A DNA stretch of 64,000 nucleotides from Sipunculus nudus (GCA_026874595.1 CM049306.1:91028642-91092641), one strand, 5' to 3'; counted from the stretch's first letter, positions 37,127-49,735 are shown. A program made the numbers and translations. Notes: generated by a model not told the origin, from the letters alone.

Positions 37127-38702
37127 TTACTTAAATCCATAAACTTCATAAACAGGAGTCCCGGGTGAAGATATGTCGGATGAGGTGTGCGGAGCAGAGT
37201 AGTACACGGACAAATCTTAAGAGTGATCTGAACAATCAACCAGCACTTTCATGTCTATATACCCATAAGCAGGTGTCTGACTCTGAGTGTGTGGATTGAA
37301 CATAATCAGTGATTGTAGTGCGGCTATTCATATACAAGCCTGACTTACTTGTTTCCTAGTCACCACAATAATTATATAAGAAAATGGCAAAAACGACTGC
37401 AAGTGATGCACAAAGGATGGTTGATAATATTGGTAATAACAGTTTTGTAGAAGTAGCCTGTTTGCTGTCTGGGTAAGATTTCCCAGTATTACTCGATGAG
37501 ATACTCCATTCACTGGTTCCCACGGTGGTGCTAGCTTGGTTTCCGTCTGTCGAAGAATGCTCAATATTAATAAAAACGATACTCGCTACACTTGTTCCCA
37601 CTGCATTGGTAGCCGAGCAAGTGTAGTTACCATTCTCCGAGGGATACACGTTGACGGTCGTATTCACTGGTATCGGATTTTGCATAACCAATATCTTTCC
37701 CCCTGGGCCATACATATTTATCTTTTCTATCAGGGGAACTCCGCTTACTGAACACTGAAGTGAACCGTTCGTTTCTATGAGAGATACGTCAGGCACTTGA
37801 CAAGTTGGTCTTGCATCATATCTGTCCCAAAACTTTAGAGATGAAGATGCACAACTCTGAGGAACATCGGTTTTCAATGAAAATTCGTGACGATAAGAAC
37901 AGGTTGCCGATGATTGCACTTCCATTATTGATGGGTCAGATGCACTACATGACCATTCTATACTATAAGTTTTTCTGTAAACTCTCAGAAAAGATTCAAC
38001 TTTACAGTCACAATCTATATCGTTCCCGATTAATGACAACATCAGAGGTGTATCGGCAGGTTATGGAAACTGCATCGGTAGTTTTAGTTTATTGTCCCGA
38101 AGATCAAGCCAGCGCAAAATAACTGGATAATTGTTCCAAGTCACACTGTTGATCTGATTATTCCTCAAAACTAGCAGTCTCAACTGCTTCAGGCTGGAGA
38201 AACACTCAAGATCAAGTGACGTCAACTTGTTGTAGGCCAAGTTAAGGCCTGTCAATTTAGAAAGTTTATTGAAAGATGTATTTTGAACTTCGGATATATT
38301 GTTATTGTCCATGATCAATTTGTCTAGATTCTTCATGTACGGGAATGAAAAACCTTTTGTTTTCCCTAGTCTGTTGCTAGAAACAAACAATGTATTCAGC
38401 CTCTGGTGAGGAATTCTTGGAATACTGTCGATCTCATTATCTGAAAAGTCTATGACTGACGCCTTTGGGAAGAAATTGAAAGCTGGATCCAAAGAACTCA
38501 ATTTGTTATTCGTCATGTTAATGCTTACCACAGAGTCTAGTCGTTCCGTCAAAGGATAGTCGGACAGGCTCCGGTTGGAACAATCAATAAAACTGTTGTT
38601 AATACAGCTACAGTTAGGAATGACGCACCCATTAACGAAATTACCAGTTGGATCACTGAAAAGGCAGAAAAACACTATCAAGTTTGTCTTCATGAATTCC
38701 AT
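37127..38702 (-). pseudogene. LRR-Ig receptor copy C, one nonsense codon in the LRR domain plus a lost tail frame
   Basis: This is a third copy. The matching start is the Met at 38702 (MEFMKTNL); the frame is open further upstream, but that stretch looks like leader sequence and not protein. 213 residues (signal, N-cap, LRRs) are open to a TAA at 38061-38063. That TAA stands where copy A has CAA (Gln after MQFP), so a single C-to-T change is enough. The same frame then runs 37356-38060 through the LRR C-cap, the Ig domain and the transmembrane helix. It ends after NYCGD because of a +1 shift at the TM/tail boundary that copy B shares. Decayed tail sequence continues to about 37127. It is the most diverged of the three but the least damaged of the two broken copies. 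It could be read through or be a recent null allele. Confidence 0.85.
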
Positions 38703-41234
38703 ATTTGCTCTCCCCCGTCCATTCAGGTAAGGCGAGAGTTTTCTTCTATAGTGGCACTGCCCATGGATGAAATCCACCCACTATAGCATTAACGTGTGTA
38801 TTGATAATGGAGTGAACTCAGAAAAACAATATAAATATAGAAGGATGGTTATGACCTATGGTGGTTGTTTCTCCTGAAATGATGATTTAATGTAATTACG
38901 AGGTTTAATACTTCAATAATAAATATATTTGCAACGGTTTTGTGCCGAATGTATTTGAATACATTTATTGACACTCAAATTTTCAAAGCCATTACGTTTG
39001 TAACCACCATGTTTGTATAACCATGCCGTGAAAGGTACCAGTCACTCCCTTATAAAAGCAAACAATACATGATAGGGAGTTTCAACACGTCTCACAACAG
39101 GATTTTATAACTTAATAAAATATGGATTAGAGTAAGGTTGAATGATTGCAAATATCTTACATTTTAATGTATGCCGATTCATATGGCACGACTGCGGGCA
39201 TTACATGGAATATCTTGGTTACACCACAACTGGCTTGGAGTCAATATTGAAACTATAGCTTGATGTGTATAGAAGCTATCAAACAAACAGAATAGAAAAC
39301 AGCCTGACACATCTAAAAAATCAACTGTAAACAATTTGAAATATACGTTCGAAAGAAAATATATTCTCTATTTTCCACTCTCTTGGATAAAATCGGATAA
39401 AAATGACCGTTCTAATAAACCTGACACGCCTACACAAATGGCAAACTTATGTTTCTTGTTTCATTTTACTTCAAACTAATGTTAGTGTTGCATGGCAAGT
39501 AAGTGTCATTTTTTACCCCTGCTTGGAAAAGCAATATCACCGCTAACAACATGAAAATACTTCAAATGGTAATGTATATCTGTACTTTCTTGAATTAACG
39601 AACGAAAATGTGCGAATTCACAAGAAAAGGCAAATATTATTGGTTCGCACCACCTCAGATGTTAGATAAATTACCTGAACAAAAAAAACCCAAATATTAC
39701 CAAAAGATTGCAGTGACTGAAGAAGTTAACATAATTAATGTTGATCAATTACTAATGTTTCTTTTTATTCTTCTGAAAAATAAGAGAGTAGAAGATTTTA
39801 GTATTTCCAAATGGAATAACTACGGAGAGTGAAATCAGATCAGATCATTCAGAAAGAGACAGAGGGAATACTTAATGTTTATATATTAACCAGTAACTTA
39901 GTGAAATACATGGTGATAGCATGCTTATAAAATTAAGAGTATGATAAAATATGAAGGCCGCTGCTTAAATAGGGACTCTACGATAAGAAGGAGGTTACGG
40001 GGCACAACATGTAAAGCAAAGAGCCATGGAGTCTTTTGTGTCATACTTATCTTTATTTTGCAATAGTTATATGGACTTTGTGGGTGACAATAAATCTAGT
40101 CATTATTTCTTCTAAAATATACATTCATGCATTTCACCATGTTTTATCCATTTTTAATATGCATATGCTCTTGATATTTCTTAATCAAGATTAAAAAGCC
40201 ATATATATTATTATATGTGTCTTATATATAAGCTTATTGTATAGTAGCTTGAAAGCTTAAGCCATTTGACAGTGTAAGTCTGTCGAAAGGTCGATTGTAT
40301 GATGCAGTTTTGACATGATCAAAACATTTCATAGTCTTATCTACATATGTTTTATTTTTACTGTTAACCCAGCTTATCCGTGTGTCGTAATAGTATGTTA
40401 TCTTTATGCATGAATGCAAATGTATTATATCATTACTTGTATTAATCTGAAGCTGACTTTCCTTGTAGTCCTATATATTACTTCTAAATTATAAAGGTAC
40501 ATTTCTTAGTTTAATACATTTTACCATTAATATACCTTTTATCGAATAGAATCGCGTGTCAGCAGCACACGACTCCCTGTACATTTCATACGCAGAAAAA
40601 TGTATTAGGTTATACAAAAAACTTCATGCTGCAGCGGAGGATTGTATAACCATGCGTGTCAACAATCTGAGGACAAAGTTTATGTTAATTTTGTCTTTGT
40701 CATGTTGCGAAGTTTATACTTAAGAAAACTGAGAAACATGTCTAGTATCTACAGATGACACAATAAAATTATATCCTGGCTACATATCTTGTGCTCGGTG
40801 TGAAAGGTTAACAAATTATATAATTATGCGGTTATAATAAAAACCCTAAACAACCACCATCGGTGAAGTTGCTCTAAATAGACATACACTAATACAAAGA
40901 TATCATTAATATGTATTCGTGGCGCACATGTCATTTAAAATTATATGATTAAATAAGTGTGTATGTGTCTGTTTATCAACAGTCAATGTATAAGGTATCA
41001 TTTAGTTAGTTACTGCTTTTGATGAACCAATTTAGAAGAATAGTTCAACCCTAACTATAATCACAAAACGAATCCGTATAAATGACTGTCCTCGGGACAC
41101 TTGCGTGAAAATATACTGTATTACATATATCCTTGTTCCTTTTTTGTTTAAAATTTTGGATCAATAATGGCAATTTTTTTAATAAATTGTATTTTAATTT
41201 AATACTATATAATGTGTGCACATATATCATATCA

Positions 41235-41452
41235 ATAAACAGTATGTGTATGATTCTCTGGCCCAATGTACTTCGTAATGTTATACCAGTTATTTCCAGA
41301 TTATTGTAAAAGAAAAGCATCAAGTGAGGTGCCTGATGTTGCGCAGTTTGGGTATCCTAAATGATGTTACTCGAAGAGTCCATGGTCAAAGCATTTGGAA
41401 ATAGTTTAAGAGCCCGATTTAATAAAGTTAAGTTGTATGCCATTATAATGAT
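41235..41452 (-). pseudogene. LRR fragment, remnant of a second LRR-Ig gene in duplicon C
   Basis: This is the most decayed of the three equivalent LRR scraps. It is recognised by nucleotide similarity to 33601-33830 (for example the conserved GTTAAGTTGTATGCCATTAT stretch). No useful open frame is left. Confidence 0.55.
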
Positions 41453-42173
41453 TTATGCCGATTTGAGATTGTGCTTGCATATTGAGGAATAATGTCGGTG
41501 AGGGTGTTGATGTTAAGCTCAGAACAATACAAACAGAACCTTGCGGATGGCACAGAAGTGGTAAGTGACTGTGACGGTAGGAGACAACAATGGGTTTGTT
41601 ATTTATTTAGCCTCATATTGGATACACTGCTGTATGTTCTTCCACAGTTTCACCATTGTTCTTCAATAGAGGTTCTACTTAAATCCTGTCCGAGCTTCTA
41701 CTTCGTTGCTAGTAAACTCAACAAGTGCGTACTATTGTGTCTCTTAAGGTGAAACTTCAGGGGCTCTTGCTGAATGCAACGATTGTGTCATGGCAGTTAT
41801 ATTGTTGCAGAAAATAAACAATATGGAGCTTGGTCTTCGATCTTATTATATTTACCTAAGGTAGATAAATATGGAACACGTGACCTTGTTAATGTTACTT
41901 TGTTTGCTAAAAGACACTTGTAGTTACGCGTATATATAACCACATTGGACCAAAGCAATACAGTACGATAATTGTTTTAAGGACTTGTTCAATATTTTTA
42001 TGTCATTAACATTTGTCTAAACAAGTAAACCCTGGACCAGATACATAGACGTAATTGACATTTATCAAAATATATTGGGAGCAGTGCACGCATATTATGG
42101 CTACGGATATAAATAAAGCAGTAACAATCGAAATGCAAATATGGAGTAACCTTTACAACCACAACTTTCATTG

Positions 42174-43357
42174 ATGGCGGTGGTCATACTTAGCTTGTGT
42201 TTTTTAATGTTGCTTGACCTGGGTGAGTTTAACTATACTTGCCCATGTTCAAAGTGTTAATGCGAAGAAGACGTTATTGACTGTTCAAACAAGAAAGTAT
42301 CTAGTCTTGCCCATGAGAGATATTGATACCTCATTTCGTGTGAAAGAGGTCAACCTGGCACATAATTCAATAAGATATCTGGAGCAAGTTTTTCATGCAT
42401 TCACGGGTGTTGAGAACATCAACTGCTCGAACAAAAAAGATAGAGAGAATGCCATCTTGAACTCACGAGAGTCTGCGTTCTATGGATTTGTCATACAACA
42501 TGTTTGTAAATGTGGTGAACTACATCCTGCCTCCCTCACTGATGAACCTCATTCTTATGTACAATAAATTATGCGTCGTACACAGTTCTTCTTTCCGAGG
42601 ACTCCCTAAGCTTGCTCGCCTTAACTTAGCTTACAACTGTTTGGAATATATTAAACTTGATTATTTCTCCAGCCAGAAGTCAATTAGATATCTAGTGTTG
42701 ATAAATAATTTCATCAGTATGGTCACAAAAACCTAGAGAACCCGATGGTTTGATAAGCTTCATTGGTGGGATTTAACGCATTATCGATTATTGCTGCCCT
42801 TGGATTATCCGCACGAGATCCCTCTTCCGACTATCATGTCATTCGCGGGCAATGCTCTTTATTGCGGCTGCAAAATTACTTCATCTGTACGGGCGTCAAA
42901 GAGAAATAAAAACACAGAAGGAGCTTGCAGTCTGCGCAGTTTTCCCTGGAAAAGTTCGTCTGCCCACCGGAGAGTTGTAAACTGTAATTACCGCTAAGAG
43001 GCTAATATACGAGCAGATATGGGGCACAGCTGTGAGCAAGATAAATACTGGACAGATGAGCTCAGGCAAAGGTATGCACGTCTCCGAGGATAACAAGGTC
43101 CAGTTATCTTCATGCAATATCTCTTAGAAGTTAACCTCCTGAGATGTTCAGCAACTGGTGCTCCGAGTATTGCGATATATTTACCAAACCCGGAGGGCAA
43201 GACATATTCAGTAAAAGCGGTGTTCATTGCCAAAGGAACGTCAGTTACAGCAAGAGCTTCACAGATAGGCAACTACATGTGTACTGCGATAAATGCAATA
43301 GGCATTAATTCTGAGTTGTTCTTTGTCAATGTTACGGGATATTCGGAAACAGACTGA
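42174..43357 (+). pseudogene. Diverged LRR-Ig receptor relic on the opposite strand
   Basis: The relic opens with a good signal peptide (ATG 42174, MAVVILSLCFLMLLDLG). A Cys-rich N-cap follows (CPCSKC, stop, CEEDVIDCSNK). LRR pieces then appear in shifting frames: about 42340-42420 (VKEVNLAHNSIRYLEQVFHAF), 42482-42736 (LARLNLAYNCLEYIKLDYFSS) and an LRR C-cap at 42791-42997 (ALYCGCKIT). An Ig-like domain lies at 43112-43357 (LLRCSATGAPS ... GNYMCTAINAIG). At least four frame changes or stops separate these blocks and no transmembrane segment is seen. Order and spacing match the minus-strand LRR-Ig genes, so this is a decayed paralogue in head-to-head orientation to copy C. A GGTGAGT sequence just after the signal could be an old splice donor. 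It is clearly non-functional as a single open frame. Confidence 0.8.
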
Positions 43358-43537
43358 TTTTCTCCATTCATTTTCTACCTTGTTAGTCTTATCGGCTCCT
43401 GTGTATTTTGTTATTTTGAGTTGTTGTTCATTGTATTTTCTGTTTAGTTTGGAAGTTGCAACTAACACGTAACCCTAATGCCTATCCCTGAGAGTCTAAC
43501 GGCAGGATAAAGGGATGCCCCCCCAAACTTTTTTTAT

Positions 43538-43539
<2 letters not shown>

Positions 43540-43614
<75 letters not shown>
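43540..43614. repeat. Compound CA / TA microsatellite
   Basis: About 18 CA units followed by about 19 TA units. 43615-45060 downstream shows no gene or known element. Confidence 0.9.
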
Positions 43615-43617
<3 letters not shown>

Positions 43618-45069
43618 GTAGCTTATACATATTTTAGATTCAAAATTTAAATACATCGACACATTGTAGTAAACATTTAAGAAAGAATACACTCACTTGC
43701 TGTACATAAGTCAAAAAATCGTTTTTCGACTGTTTTTGTTTGACATTATTCAAAGATGATATGAGATATACAAGCTTTTTAACTGTACATAACAAAATAC
43801 AGCGTCAAGGAAACAGTTACACTTGTATTTAATGATGTGTCCAACTATAAGAAGTACATGGTTAACATAACGTGCTTGGTATCAATGCATTATTAATCAA
43901 GACGTTAAACGGCAAGTTGAGACTAATTACATCACCTTTAACAAAATTACACTTTTACAGATTACGCATAAAAATGAAACATATCACATTATTAGAAAAC
44001 AAACGTTTGAACAGGACTTTACAGGACTAATTATTAAAAACACACGGTTAATCCAGGAAGGCGAAACTGATTAGCTTATTCCAGAAACCAATGAAAAATT
44101 TAAAAAATTCGCTTTCCTCCTGATTTCGAAGTGATACTGTTCCAAAGGCACTATTAAATACCTCGTTAACCCCGTGCTCGGCAAATGGCACAGAAGAAGA
44201 AAAACTGAGAGGGATTTATGTTTTGTACAGAAAGTATGATAGAATTTTTATATGCGCTTGCCGATATCTTTGAGAAGGTAGTCATACAATAACTTGTCAG
44301 ACGAAACATTAAGCTTTCAACACATCCAATCGATGTTTTTGTCTTGTTCGCCAGAAGTCACTGTGATATTCTCTGGTCATTATAAATCAAAGCGCTGCCC
44401 AGGTCATTTGGACAAAAATTAGCTTTTTTGACAGTAACTGTTTAATTTTGCAAGTACACACCTCAGGCAGTGAATATTCACTGTAGTTGATCTGTATCTC
44501 GTTCGCCTTAACAGCTGCGTTGGATAGCAACATCCTCCGCGTTTTACAACAAGGTGATCACACCAATCTGAGCATGGTATCCCATTTTCCATCCATCTCC
44601 AAGTTTAAAACCTGCGACACAAGCTACCTTTATTCAAAATCTAAGCCCACTGTCGGCCCTGGTGTTCAGACGCCAAGAAACTTGAGGGAAAAAAGCAGCG
44701 GTTAAAGCAAAGGAGTTCTAGAATAGCTGCGCAAGGAGAGGTTCGGTATCTTCTGCTCAAATGCTTTTATCTTCATATTTAAAAATGCAACATTGACACA
44801 AATGCCTGTGTAGTTGCTCAAAACATGGATTAATGTAAAATCGTTGTTCCTCCGTTTCAAAAGGAAATGACATCAAATCATTAACAAAAAAAGCGTACGT
44901 CCATTATATTACTTTAAATTCGATTAAAAAATGGCTCCTTTCAGACTTTTCAAACTTTTAAATATCTTTACAATTATAACACTAATAATATTTCGCCAAT
45001 GAATAAATATGTAAACTGTTTTTTGTATAAAAGTAAATTGGCACACAATATAAGAATTTGAAGTCAAGC

Positions 45070-45260
45070 TATTTGTAAAATACCCGACCGCAGTCATAAA
45101 ATGCAATACGTTTGTTGGTTGGACACTTTTTGCGAAAGAAAATCATAAGAGAGATTGATCGCAGGGGCGTCAAAACATGGGGATGGGGAATATACCGCCC
45201 TCCACACTTTTTAGCAAAGTCATTAACCCCCCCTTGATATTTAGAGAAACATATTAATAC
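45070..45260 (-). repeat. Inverted copy of the 34620-34820 repeat
   Basis: The reverse complement matches 34620-34820 (CCCCCCTTGCTAAAAGG, GACGCCCCTGCGATC, TTTTGCAAAAAGTGTCC, GCGGTCGGGTATTT). It is a dispersed element; no coding capacity seen. Confidence 0.6.
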
Positions 45261-45540
45261 ATTGGAAATTATATATACATTAATAATAAGAATTAATGAG
45301 TTTGGTTGCATTGCTGAGTTAACTATGAAATATTACACATGTAACACGTATATACCAGTATGTTCTAGCCCATTTCAGCCAAGACAGCATTACCTGACGA
45401 GTGCAACAACATGTTGCACGAAACTACGTAGTAGTAAAATGTCTGAAAATACTTGACTCGTCTTCATTTTGTATAATTAAAAAGCTCTGGCGAAATGCCA
45501 TAGAGCACTCTAGTAGTTGTTGCTTGCAGAAAATTGCAAA

Positions 45541-45542
<2 letters not shown>

Positions 45543-45579
<37 letters not shown>
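45543..45579. repeat. TA microsatellite abutting the Tigger relic
   Basis: About 18 TA units immediately at the break point of the transposase reading frame. Confidence 0.9.
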
Positions 45580-45582
<3 letters not shown>

Positions 45583-45974
45583 TAGTTGAGGACCTTTTCC
45601 TGAATCAAAGGTCCGCTGATCGGCATGTTGACTATACGGGCTTGCTGGAACCACTCACATACCGGGAAGTTGAGCTCCTCGTGCATTTTTTACTCCTGGA
45701 GCAGAACCGCTTTCTGTCACCGGCAGCATTTTCAGTAAGCGACTAGATGGTCAAATTTGCGTTTCACAACCTTCGCAACTTGTGATTATCCATACTGAAA
45801 CTGATCTGCCATTACTCGTACACCTTTCTTTGAAATTCCACTGGGACGGATGAGTTTCACTTTCTCCGACAAAGTGAGCTCCCGCCTGAGAGTACGATTG
45901 CTAGCTCCTCGTGGCATTTTTCTGGTATTATTCCTACCGTCGTTCGTTTGCGTTAAATTAAATGACGATGTCAA
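45580..45974 (-). mobile_element. Tigger/pogo-type transposase relic (N-terminal DNA-binding part)
   Basis: A single minus-strand frame with four in-frame stops reads RRELTLSEKVKLIRPSGISK, MADQFQYG, SQVAKVVKRKFDHL and then ELNFPVCEWFQQARIVNMPI followed by SGPLIQEKVLNYA. These correspond to the psq-type helix-turn-helix and the CENP-B-type second helix-turn-helix of pogo/Tigger transposases. The reading runs straight into a TA microsatellite at 45543-45579 and no DDE catalytic region follows. Confidence 0.8.
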
Positions 45975-45999
45975 TGCACAAAAGGCAAGGGTTGTAATG

Positions 46000-48250
46000 G
46001 CAGCTAAATATAAGTGAATATAGTTTTCGGTGTTAAATAAACTTTCTTCGATTAATGAGCTTGTTTGAGCATTTTTTTCTTTTACTTACAATGGGATTGA
46101 GATTAAAAGGGGGTTTGTCGGCCCTTGTGATCAAACTGTGAACCGTAATTGGCGTAAACAAAAACAATCAGTGCAACCAACGATGGCTTTATTTGACCCG
46201 GATTATCAGTTTGACTTATCATGACTAGGATCCCTTTATATAGACCAGGCTTGGCACAAAGATGGCCTTGTTTGCATTCATTTATTGCGTGGTGATCACT
46301 AATGCAGGAAGCCTTTGCCTTGACATCGTGAACTGTGAAAAATCACTGCGTGAATTGTTTACTGGCCTTTCCCGGTCTGCGCTTGGTAGCACATCAATGC
46401 GTGACGTGAGCAAAGAAAAGTAGACAAAGAACATTTTGACAGGAAAACACTCGGATTCTTTATTGTTGTTGCGGACAAGAGACCAAAATGTTTGGCCTGC
46501 CTCGCCTGCGGATACTCGACTGCTGACCGTGTCCGTATTTACCAGGTTGATTTACCGTGAAAACACTGGCTTGTGCCAGCAACAGCTATGTATATATGTA
46601 TTTATGTATGTATGTATAAATTTATCCCTTCTTTGATGTTCCTCCAAGGCCTAGTTGTCATAAAATGTTGCCACTGTTTCATCCGACCTAAAAGGATCTT
46701 CCTCATACATTTAATGCCTAACATTCTCTGCTGCTCTACAATATTTAATGCCTACTCACTCTTGACGCCACAAAATGGGCCGACCTTGACCGGACCTGGA
46801 AATAGGTCCCTCAACCTACATATATACCCCAACCTTACCCGAATTATTGTTTTAAGTATATCCAAAAAGTCCTCACTTGTTCGAGCAAAAAAAATGTTCG
46901 GGACCAAAACCACATATTTTAGTTCCCCCGTGAGTCTGACAAAGTATCGGCCCATACCGGGTGATTATACGACCATTTCTGCTTCATGGAACCAGGCCCT
47001 CTGCTATTGTATTATATTAAATTTTTTTACACATCCTACTGGCTTTTGTTTTTAATTATTCAAGTAAGATATGATTTTATTTGAAAGGATGGGGACGCTT
47101 TTTAAGAGGTGGGGGGTTACAAAATGTGTCGGGGTTTAAAGTGTGATAGTGCGTGTGGGGGTGGGAGGGGGCCGGCTTTTTGTGTGTAAGTGTGTAGGGG
47201 AGGGGCCTTGTTGCGCCAGGTGTTTATTTTTGGCGATAACAGGGGTATCCGTGATTTAAATTCTTGTTATATTGAAAATGTTTTGGTAAAAAATTTTATT
47301 TTAACATATTATGTATATTTCATTCTGACATAAATGTAAAGTTTGTTAGTAAGTTTCGGTTTTCTTTGCATTCTGTTGCGTTTTTTATCAGATTTGTAAA
47401 GAGACTACTGCCTTTCCCAAAATTCACATACAGGTTAGAGGGACGAATTTCAAAGCCATATATAATATCATATAAGGTGCACATGTCGGGTGCACTGGAA
47501 AAGTTTTTTCCTATCGAGTGTTTGGCATCATGTTATACATCAAACATAAGATGAACACCTGAAACTTTTTTTTATTCAGAAAAACAGGGGGTTTAGTATC
47601 TCGTTTTTTTCAGCTAGAGACCATGCAGCTTCTTAAGTTTACTAAAGTGCACCATAGCTGTCGACACCTGCCGAGTCATGCCCACACCAGCAGCACTGAC
47701 ACATTCAATCTCCTCAAAAAGTACAATAATTATGACTACATAATTCCCACCCTTCCTTCAGAGATCGTTTCTTCTCAAAACGAATCTCTCCTATTTTGGC
47801 ACTGTGGGAAGGACCGAACTACTTGATAAGTGTAGCCTTCTAAATTCCCTTAAATAATTAAACTGGTAATTAAAAGACGGACAGACGATAAACCATAGCT
47901 ACAGCACATATACCAGATAACTTATCAGCTTAAAGTCAGACGTCAGCTGTGCTAAAATTGTAGGTCCCCTTTATTTTTTGAGGTTCAGCTCCGTAGCCTA
48001 TATAATATGCACCTATATAGTTCGTCACAGTACCCATGTCCACATGTTTTTGTGAGATAATTTTTCATACAAGTTAAGCTTTGTCAACCTTTTTTGTCTA
48101 AAGGTTGCAGGAGCTATTTCGCCGACTACATGCGTAAAAAGTCATGCCTTACCTTGCTTTTATTTTGTATGAGACAAATAATCCAAAACATGACAAAACA
48201 AATTACAGCGTTTACGATTTATTCCTTGCCTGAGAACTGATAATAAACAA
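46000..48250. other. No gene recognised; G-rich patch
   Basis: Open frames such as 46573-47055 show no domain, signal or codon structure and include a TATG microsatellite, so they are judged chance. 47085-47210 is strongly G-rich on the plus strand (GGGGGTGGGAGGGGG). Confidence 0.5.
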
Positions 48251-48254
48251 GACA

Positions 48255-48330
48255 GTCATAATTATGACGTCACTCAATTGAAGGTGACGCGCAACCGATC
48301 ACTGTGACGTCTTTGTGACGTCAATGTTGT
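48255..48330. promoter_or_regulatory. Cluster of CRE-like TGACGTCA motifs
   Basis: TGACGTCAC, GTGACGCGC, GTGACGTCT and GTGACGTCAATG fall within about 70 bases. A further TGACGTCAT is at about 49360. CREB/ATF-type proteins bind this palindrome in animals. No gene start can be assigned next to it, so the role is unknown. Confidence 0.4.
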
Positions 48331-48914
48331 CTAACAAACACAAAACGCAGCCATAGACAAGGAAAGTGTATCATGGAGGAATGTACTGTCCAGCAGTGCC
48401 GAAAAGACGCCATCCACGGTATTTCAGCATAAATAACGCAAAAGAGTCGCAAAGCAAATACGTTTTACATGATATAAAACTACTTTACGAAAATCCGCGG
48501 AATATCTGCATGTTTATCAGTTTCAGGGTAAAGGGCATTTTTAAAGAATATTCTTAAAATAATTATCGCGAAAAAACATGCTTAACAGGATTTTTGGTCG
48601 GACCAACGATCTATACCAAATTTTATAAGCATTACCCCCGTGCTACTGCTAAATCGTTTATTTATTGATTTAATTGGTTCAATTACTAGTCATAATGATG
48701 TATCTATCCTACTGGCATGATTCGGATCCACGGAGAGAGAAACATTTTTTTACATAGAATCAGCTGTTCAACCAAAACAAATGCACGTGCACCGGCATCC
48801 CTGTACTGTATACCCAATATTTGTCAAAAGTGTAAATGGACCGGTACAAATATCATGCTATCAAATGACACATACCACATCTATTCCTTTACTCATAAAA
48901 TCATTAATTCCCCA

Positions 48915-49500
48915 TGAAACATTTGCATTGTTGGAGTCAAATTTTGACTCCAACAGTCCCCTGACAGCAGTGTCGTACTCTTAAGAGTCCGAGTCTGCGC
49001 AGTGTGCTTAAGTCCCTTCCCCTCTGTGTATTTGCAAACTTTTATAGGAACCGGCAAAGTGATGTCACGGTAGTGACGCCATAGTCTCACCCACTACATG
49101 TGGCGGAATTTTTCCTTGCATGCAGCAGGGAGAAATAATGGCCTCATATGGTGTACTGCATATTTTATATATAGATGTATGAATAGCCATGCTGGTTCAT
49201 TGTTTATTTTTTACTTTGCTGGTTCAAATCTTGACTCCAACAGTCCCCTGACAGCAGTGTCGTACTCTTGAGAGTCCGAGTCTGCACAGTGTGCTTAAGT
49301 CCCTTCCCCTCTGTGTATTTGCACACTTTTATAGGAAACAGCGAAGTGACGTGACGGTAGTGACGTCATATATAGTCTCAACCACCACATGTGTCAGCAC
49401 TGCGACTTTGCATGAAGCATGGAGAACCTAAGGCCTAATATGGTGTGCTGCATATATTATATATAGATGTATGAATAGCCATGCTGGGTCATTGTTTATA
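48915..49500 (+). repeat. Tandem duplication of about 290 bp with an inverted partner nearby
   Basis: 48930-49205 and 49222-49500 are near-identical (CTCCAACAGTCCCCTGACAG, GAGTCCGAGTCTGC, TAGATGTATGAATAGCCATG). Part of the unit (TTGCACACTTTTATA ... GCGAAGTGACGT) recurs inverted at 49640-49735. Confidence 0.75.
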
Positions 49501-49625
49501 AATGGATATGGTATACACAGAAACGTCGGTTCACTGACAGTGGTAATCGAACCCATGATCTTCCGATTTCCGGTTGGTTGCCTGACCATTTGGCTACGCC
49601 AGATTCATTTCCCCACTGTGCTAAC
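49500..49625 (-). mobile_element. tRNA-derived SINE-like sequence
   Basis: On the minus strand GGCGTAGCCAAATGGTCAGG resembles a pol III A box, and GGTTCGATTACC about 30 bases later is close to the B-box consensus. The spacing is that of a tRNA head. It is not a functional tRNA: no matching acceptor stem was seen. Confidence 0.55.
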
Positions 49626-49639
49626 GTTACTACACATTT

Positions 49640-49735
49640 AGTGTAATACACATGCCGACATATGTAGTGGGTGTGACTATGACTCACTACCGGGACGTCA
49701 CTTCGCTGGTCATTATAAAAGTGTGCAAGTACACC
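49640..49735 (-). repeat. Inverted partner of the 49300-49400 segment
   Basis: The reverse complement reads TTGCACACTTTTATAATGAC, then GCGAAGTGACGTC..GGTAGTGA and CACTACATATGTCGGCA, matching 49318-49405. Together they could form a hairpin around the SINE-like sequence. Confidence 0.7.

Larger units (their letters stand above)
36540..42170. repeat. Duplicon C (holds LRR-Ig copy C)
   Basis: Paralogous to A and B but more diverged. It ends at 42170, where A and B pass into unrelated sequence and C continues into the plus-strand LRR-Ig relic. 38.8-41.2 kb is non-coding paralogous DNA. Confidence 0.75.

Noticed and set aside
46573-47055. A 160-codon open frame on the plus strand
   Set aside because: It runs through a TATG microsatellite and has no domain, signal or splice context; the minus strand of the same stretch is equally open. 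Judged chance.
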